This document shows, piece by piece, positions 60,068-64,000 of a stretch of DNA of 64,000 nt; the stretch's first letter is position 1; each line of letters begins with the position of its first letter. The notes under the pieces were generated by a model. It had not been told where the DNA came from. It worked only from the letters and a program-made list of their open reading frames with translations, and did no database searches. Both the position numbers and the translations under genes were made by a program. This DNA comes from Palleronia sp. THAF1 (GTDB taxonomy: Bacteria > Pseudomonadota > Alphaproteobacteria > Rhodobacterales > Rhodobacteraceae): assembly GCF_009363795.1 (NCBI RefSeq), contig NZ_CP045420.1:2089001-2153000 (forward strand), read 5' to 3'.

Positions 60068-61723
60068 CTAGTGTCGCGGCGTCGCGAAGGCGCCCTGCCA
60101 TGCGGGCAGAACGACGGTGTCGTCGTCTTCTTGATGTGTGAATGGCGCGTCATCCAACAGGTCCCAATTCCCGTCGGGCAGCGCCACGGTCATGTCGCTA
60201 TCGGTCAGGTTGAAGGCGACCCAGACGGTCTGCCCGTCGTGTTCCCGTCGAAAGATCAGGCGGTCGTCGTCAGCCTCCAAGACCTTCAGATCACCCTTCG
60301 CCAGCGCAGGCTGCGTCCGCCGAAACGCAATAAAGGCGCGGTAGAACGACAGCACCGACCCCGGATCGCGCTCTTGCGACGAGGCTGCATTTTCAACGTG
60401 TTCCAGCGCCACCGGCAACCACGGTCGCACATCCGAGAAACCGCCGTGGTGGTCCCGGTTCCAGGCGATCGGTGTGCGGCATCCGTCACGGCCTTTGAAC
60501 TTTGGCCAGAAGCGTTTGCCGTAGGGGTCCTGCAGATCCTCGTAGCCGACGTAGGCCTCGGTGAACCCGAGTTCTTCCCCCTGATACAGGCACACGGTGC
60601 CCTTCAGCGTCATCAGGATCGCGGCATAGAGCTTGCGTTGCGAGACGTTCAGATCAAAACGCGTGGCGTGGCGCACGACGTCGTGGTTGGAAAACGCCCA
60701 GCAAGCCCAGCCTTCGGTCACGATACGGTCGAACTTTTCCAACACCTGCCGGATACGACCGCCGGATGGATAGACCGTCGACAGGAAGTCGAAGTCATAG
60801 GCCATGTGCAACCGCCCGTTCGATGTGTAGGCGTTCTGCGTTTCCATACCACGCTGGCTTTCACCGATCTCGCCCACACTGGTGATAGCGGGGTATTCGT
60901 CCATCACGCCGCGCAAGCGTTCCAGGAAGGCCAGGTTTTCGGGCTGGGTCTTGGAATACAGGTGATCCTGGAAATTGTAGGGGTTCACCGCGGGCGCGGT
61001 GTTGTCGTTGCGATCCTCTGGCTTCAGTGCCGGATTGTCACGCAATTGCGCGTCGTGGAAGTAGAAGTTCACCACGTCCAGACGGAAGCCATCCACGCCC
61101 CGATCCAGCCAGAACCGAGCGATGTTCAGCAGTTCGTCCTGCACATCCGGGTTATGGAAATTCAGGTCGGGCTGTTCGATCAGGAAGTTGTGCAGATAAT
61201 ACTGCATCCGCTCGCCTTCCCACTCCCACGCGGACCCGCCGAAGATCGACAGCCAGTTGTTGGGGGGCGAGCCGTCCGGCTTTGGATCGGCCCAGACGTA
61301 CCAATCCGCCTTGGGGTTGTCGCGGCTGGTGCGGCTTTCGCGGAACCAGCGATGCTCCATCGAGGTATGGGACAGCACCAGGTCGATCAGGATCTTGATG
61401 CCAAGGCTGTGTGCCCGTTCGATCAGCGCATCGAAGTCACCCATGGAACCGAACATCGGGTCAACATCGCGAAAGCCAGAGATGTCGTAGCCGAAATCCA
61501 GCATCGGGCTTTTGAAGAAGGGCGAAATCCAGATCGCATCAACACCGAGTTTCGACAGGTATTCCATCCGGTGGATGATGCCCGAAAGATCACCGATGCC
61601 GTCGTTGTTCGTGTCCTGGAAAGAGCGCGGGTAGACCTGATAGATCACCGCGCCCCGCCACCAATCCGGATCGCCAGCGGCGGCCACGACGGGCCGATCT
61701 TCGGTGGGTTCGACGAATGCCAT
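60068..61723 (-). CDS. aglA: Alpha-glucosidase, GH13
   Basis: A 551-residue cytoplasmic hydrolase. It starts with AVIYQVYPRSFQDTNNDGIGDLSGI, has the catalytic nucleophile region GVDGFRLDVVNFYF, the acid/base region ITSVGEIGE and transition-state Asp in FSNHDVVRHATRF. It splits maltose, sucrose, trehalose-like or other alpha-glucosides imported by the transporter. It begins directly after the aglG stop codon. Confidence 0.94.
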   Translation of the reverse strand: MAFVEPTEDRPVVAAAGDPDWWRGAVIYQVYPRSFQDTNNDGIGDLSGIIHRMEYLSKLGVDAIWISPFFKSPMLDFGYDISGFRDVDPMFGSMGDFDALIERAHSLGIKILIDLVLSHTSMEHRWFRESRTSRDNPKADWYVWADPKPDGSPPNNWLSIFGGSAWEWEGERMQYYLHNFLIEQPDLNFHNPDVQDELLNIARFWLDRGVDGFRLDVVNFYFHDAQLRDNPALKPEDRNDNTAPAVNPYNFQDHLYSKTQPENLAFLERLRGVMDEYPAITSVGEIGESQRGMETQNAYTSNGRLHMAYDFDFLSTVYPSGGRIRQVLEKFDRIVTEGWACWAFSNHDVVRHATRFDLNVSQRKLYAAILMTLKGTVCLYQGEELGFTEAYVGYEDLQDPYGKRFWPKFKGRDGCRTPIAWNRDHHGGFSDVRPWLPVALEHVENAASSQERDPGSVLSFYRAFIAFRRTQPALAKGDLKVLEADDDRLIFRREHDGQTVWVAFNLTDSDMTVALPDGNWDLLDDAPFTHQEDDDTVVLPAWQGAFATPRH

Positions 61724-62875
61724 TTACTTGACCGACCCCGCCAGCAAGCCACGCACAAGGAAGCGCTGCATTGAGAAGAACACGACCAGCGGCACCGCGA
61801 TGGACACGAAAGCGGCAGTGGCCAGGATGCCCCAGTCGCCGCCGCGCGAGCCGAGAAGATCGTCTGCAATCTTCACCGTCATCACCTTGCTTGCGTCATC
61901 GGACGGCAGGAAAACCTTGGCGACAAGCAGATCGTTCCACGTCCACAGGAACTGGAAGATGCTGAACGCAGCCAACGCGGGCAAAGACAGCGGCAGCACG
62001 ATGCGCAGGAACAGCTCGAAGTCGGTGGCCCCATCGACCTTGGCGCTTTCAATAATGTCGCGCGGCAGGCCGACCATGTAGTTGCGCAGCAGATACACGG
62101 CCAGCGGCATACCAAATGCCGTATGCGCGAACCAGATGCCCACGAAAGACTGCCCCACCCCGATGGCGTTGTGCAGGTTCAGCATCGGCACCAGAGCCAG
62201 TTGCAGCGGTACAACCAGCAGCCCCACGACCACGGCGATCAAGACACCCCGTCCGGGGAAATCCATCCAAGCCAAGGCATAGGCCGCGAAGGCCGCAATC
62301 AGGATCGGGATGATCGTCGCCGGGATCGTCACCGTCAGCGTGTTGATGAACGCGCGATCCATATTGTCCGCCGTCAGCACCTGCTCATAGTTCGCGGTCG
62401 TGAAGTTGGGCGGGCTCTCAGCCGCGAAATACACCCGCTGCCCCCGGTCGCCGGGATCCTCGGGTGAGCGGTATTCGTAAGACCCATCACTGTTGACAAC
62501 CAGTGTTTCACCGTCACCGATATCCACCGGTTCCCCCGCCGGAAACTCGCCGGGGTTGCGGCCAGAGGTGCCGAAGGCCACGATCTCTCCACCGCCGCCG
62601 GGGAAGTAACTTTGCGCCTCGGGGTCGTCGTAGATGTTGCCGGTCACGACATACATCCCGCCCTCCTGCGTTGCTTCTGTCCCGGTGCGTCCGCGCGCTG
62701 TCAGTTCAACCGCAAAAGGCGCTTCCCACCAACCCGATGCAGAGATCTGGTCACGATCCCGAAAGGACGACACGAACAGACCGATGGTCGGGATCAGCCA
62801 CAGCAGAACAAGAAACACGACAGAGATGTGCGTCGCCCAGGTCAGCGAGGACTTCGTTCCAGCAATGTTATCCAT
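61724..62875 (-). CDS. aglG: Alpha-glucoside ABC permease AglG
   Basis: A 383-residue inner-membrane permease with six core helices plus a periplasmic insert (about residues 55-150) rich in glycine and acidic residues, typical of AglG. The EAA loop motif is ESAKVDGATDFELFLRIVLPLSLPAL. Its start overlaps the aglF stop by one base. Confidence 0.93.
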   Translation of the reverse strand: MDNIAGTKSSLTWATHISVVFLVLLWLIPTIGLFVSSFRDRDQISASGWWEAPFAVELTARGRTGTEATQEGGMYVVTGNIYDDPEAQSYFPGGGGEIVAFGTSGRNPGEFPAGEPVDIGDGETLVVNSDGSYEYRSPEDPGDRGQRVYFAAESPPNFTTANYEQVLTADNMDRAFINTLTVTIPATIIPILIAAFAAYALAWMDFPGRGVLIAVVVGLLVVPLQLALVPMLNLHNAIGVGQSFVGIWFAHTAFGMPLAVYLLRNYMVGLPRDIIESAKVDGATDFELFLRIVLPLSLPALAAFSIFQFLWTWNDLLVAKVFLPSDDASKVMTVKIADDLLGSRGGDWGILATAAFVSIAVPLVVFFSMQRFLVRGLLAGSVK

Positions 62876-63855
62876 CAGCGCATCTCCTTGCGGGCTTCAC
62901 GGATGTTCCAGATCATCACCGGCAGCACCACGAGCATGATGATGAAGGCGATGGCGGTCGCGCGTCCGTCGTCGCGGAACATGAAGTCCATCATGTAACT
63001 GGGCAGGATTTCAGTCCCGAAATTGCCTCCGGTCATCGTGTAGACGATGTCAAAGACTTTCAGCACAAGGATCGTGATCGTCGTCCAGACCACCACGATC
63101 GTGCCCATGATCTGCGGCACCTTGATCTTGAAGAACAACTGCCACGGGTTTGCGCCGTCCAGGATGGCGGCCTCGATGGTTTCTTCGGGGATACCTCGCA
63201 GGGCGGCGGACAGGATGACCATGGCAAAGCCTGTCTGGATCCACACAAGGATTACCATCAGGAACAGGTTGTTCCAGAACGGGATCTGCAACACGTCGAT
63301 GGGATTGTCGAAGCCGAAAACACCCCGGATCGCGTTGATCAGGCCGATGTCACCGTCGTTGGCATAGACGAACTTCCAGATCAGCGAGGCGCCCACGAAG
63401 CTGATCGCCATCGGCATGAAGATCAGCGATTTCGCGAAGTTGCCCCAGCTGAGCTTGTCAGTCAGTTGCGCGACCAGAAGGCCGAAGAAGGTCGACAGCG
63501 CGGGCACGACGATGACCCACAGGAAGTTGTTGAAGAACGACACCCGGAAGTCGGATGATTGCGCCAAGGACATGTAGTTGCCGAGGCCGACGAAATCGTC
63601 CGGGTTCCGCCCGTAGAGCGAGCGGATGAAAGAGCCGATAACCGGATAGACCAGATACAGGCCCAGAACGAAGACCGCCGGGAACAGGAACAGCCAGGGC
63701 CGCACGGCATTGGCGCGGTTGATATTGCGACCGATGTTCTCGCCCTTGGCCGGGAAGATGACCTTATCCAGCAGAAGGTTCGAAAAGTAGAAGTAGCCGA
63801 CGCATCCCCCTACCCCGACCAGAATCGTGATCAATCCCTGTAGGATGACAGGCAT
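62875..63855 (-). CDS. aglF: Alpha-glucoside ABC permease AglF
   Basis: A 326-residue permease with eight predicted helices and the EAA motif EAAILDGANPWQLFFKIKVPQI. The N-terminal pair of helices before ANAVRPWLFLFPAVFVLGLYLVYP is normal for AglF. It is the first complete agl gene in the window. Confidence 0.93.
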   Translation of the reverse strand: MPVILQGLITILVGVGGCVGYFYFSNLLLDKVIFPAKGENIGRNINRANAVRPWLFLFPAVFVLGLYLVYPVIGSFIRSLYGRNPDDFVGLGNYMSLAQSSDFRVSFFNNFLWVIVVPALSTFFGLLVAQLTDKLSWGNFAKSLIFMPMAISFVGASLIWKFVYANDGDIGLINAIRGVFGFDNPIDVLQIPFWNNLFLMVILVWIQTGFAMVILSAALRGIPEETIEAAILDGANPWQLFFKIKVPQIMGTIVVVWTTITILVLKVFDIVYTMTGGNFGTEILPSYMMDFMFRDDGRATAIAFIIMLVVLPVMIWNIREARKEMR

Positions 63856-63952
63856 CGGCTTTCCCCTCCCTGGTTGCGGGTTTCCCCCGCGTTGAGATCA
63901 GCTTGCGCTAACAAAAGTGCCCTTGCAACCGCATCCGGCCAGTTATGAACGC

Positions 63953-63982
63953 AAAAAGGGCGCGCCGATCATAGGCGCGCCC
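63953..63982 (-). terminator. Terminator between the off-window gene and aglF
   Basis: GGGCGCGCC and GGCGCGCCC form a perfect 9-bp stem with a 7-base loop; on the minus strand TTTTTGCG follows. It probably sits behind aglE and lowers downstream transcription, so the binding protein is made in excess. Confidence 0.8.
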
Positions 63983-64000
63983 TTCGCTATCAAAGCCGAT

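Noticed and set aside
58880-61774. A 964-codon open frame on the plus strand
   Set aside because: It lies antisense to the GNAT-like gene, aglK and aglA, which have clear motifs. Long antisense frames are common at this GC content, and the translated sequence shows no recognisable domain.

Overview
The window is high-GC DNA from an alphaproteobacterium of the Rhodobacteraceae (Roseobacter group). The evidence is gene content and order: holC-pepA facing lptF-lptG-lptD-surA-pdxA-rsmA, prfA-prmC-DUF4167, trgA-trgB-cysK, TRAP and BCCT transporters, an acuI-type reductase, an aglFGAK alpha-glucoside operon, and a circularly permuted two-piece tmRNA gene whose tag reads ANDNRAPVALAA. No CRISPR array, rRNA operon or intact prophage is visible.

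Layout. 1-2.7 kb: the end of a FIST-domain sensor gene overlapping a hybrid histidine kinase, resembling the NosP/NahK nitric-oxide sensing pair. 2.8-10.3 kb: small housekeeping and hypothetical genes (TfoX-like, DUF4112, ndk, a tiny lipoprotein, an AGCS symporter, a GST, an ABC-F ATPase, MarC, an aspartic protease). 10.3-19.9 kb: holC-pepA on the minus strand, then the LPS-export and outer-membrane biogenesis operon on the plus strand. 19.9-25.3 kb: DUF4167, prmC, prfA, DUF1499, mazG and an orphan iron-binding protein. 25.5-26.4 kb: two identical tRNA-Asp genes, a Flp-like mini-pilin and tRNA-Val. 26.4-30.6 kb: a sugar dehydrogenase, a hydrolase-OsmC fusion, coaD, a CBS protein and a LysR regulator. 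30.7-36.9 kb: a valine (isobutyrate branch) catabolic cluster. 36.9-40.2 kb: a dctMQP TRAP transporter.

40.4-45.1 kb is the only clearly accessory block. It holds an intact IS5/IS903-type element that truncates a tyrosine integrase beside tRNA-Ser(GGA), then a decayed IS5/IS427-type element, then a decayed IS3 element. The two decayed transposases contain five short inserts of about 35-40 bp. Each can fold into a hairpin with a single-base bulge or mismatch. Three of them, all in one transposase, belong to the same palindromic family and show compensatory stem changes. This is the most unusual signal in the window.

45.2-52.1 kb: alaX, cysK, trgB, trgA and cfa (a tellurite/oxidant-type locus), an L,D-transpeptidase and a photolyase. 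52.2-56.7 kb: two BCCT transporters and an acrylyl-CoA-reductase-like gene, suggesting use of betaine or DMSP. 56.8-58.9 kb: small genes around the tmRNA. 58.9-63.9 kb: the agl operon, cut by the window end just before the expected binding-protein gene.

A second dispersed repeat family (GC-rich stem followed by a conserved GAGGTATTT tail) occurs four times between housekeeping genes. Functions are assigned by recognising motifs and family resemblance; no database search was run.
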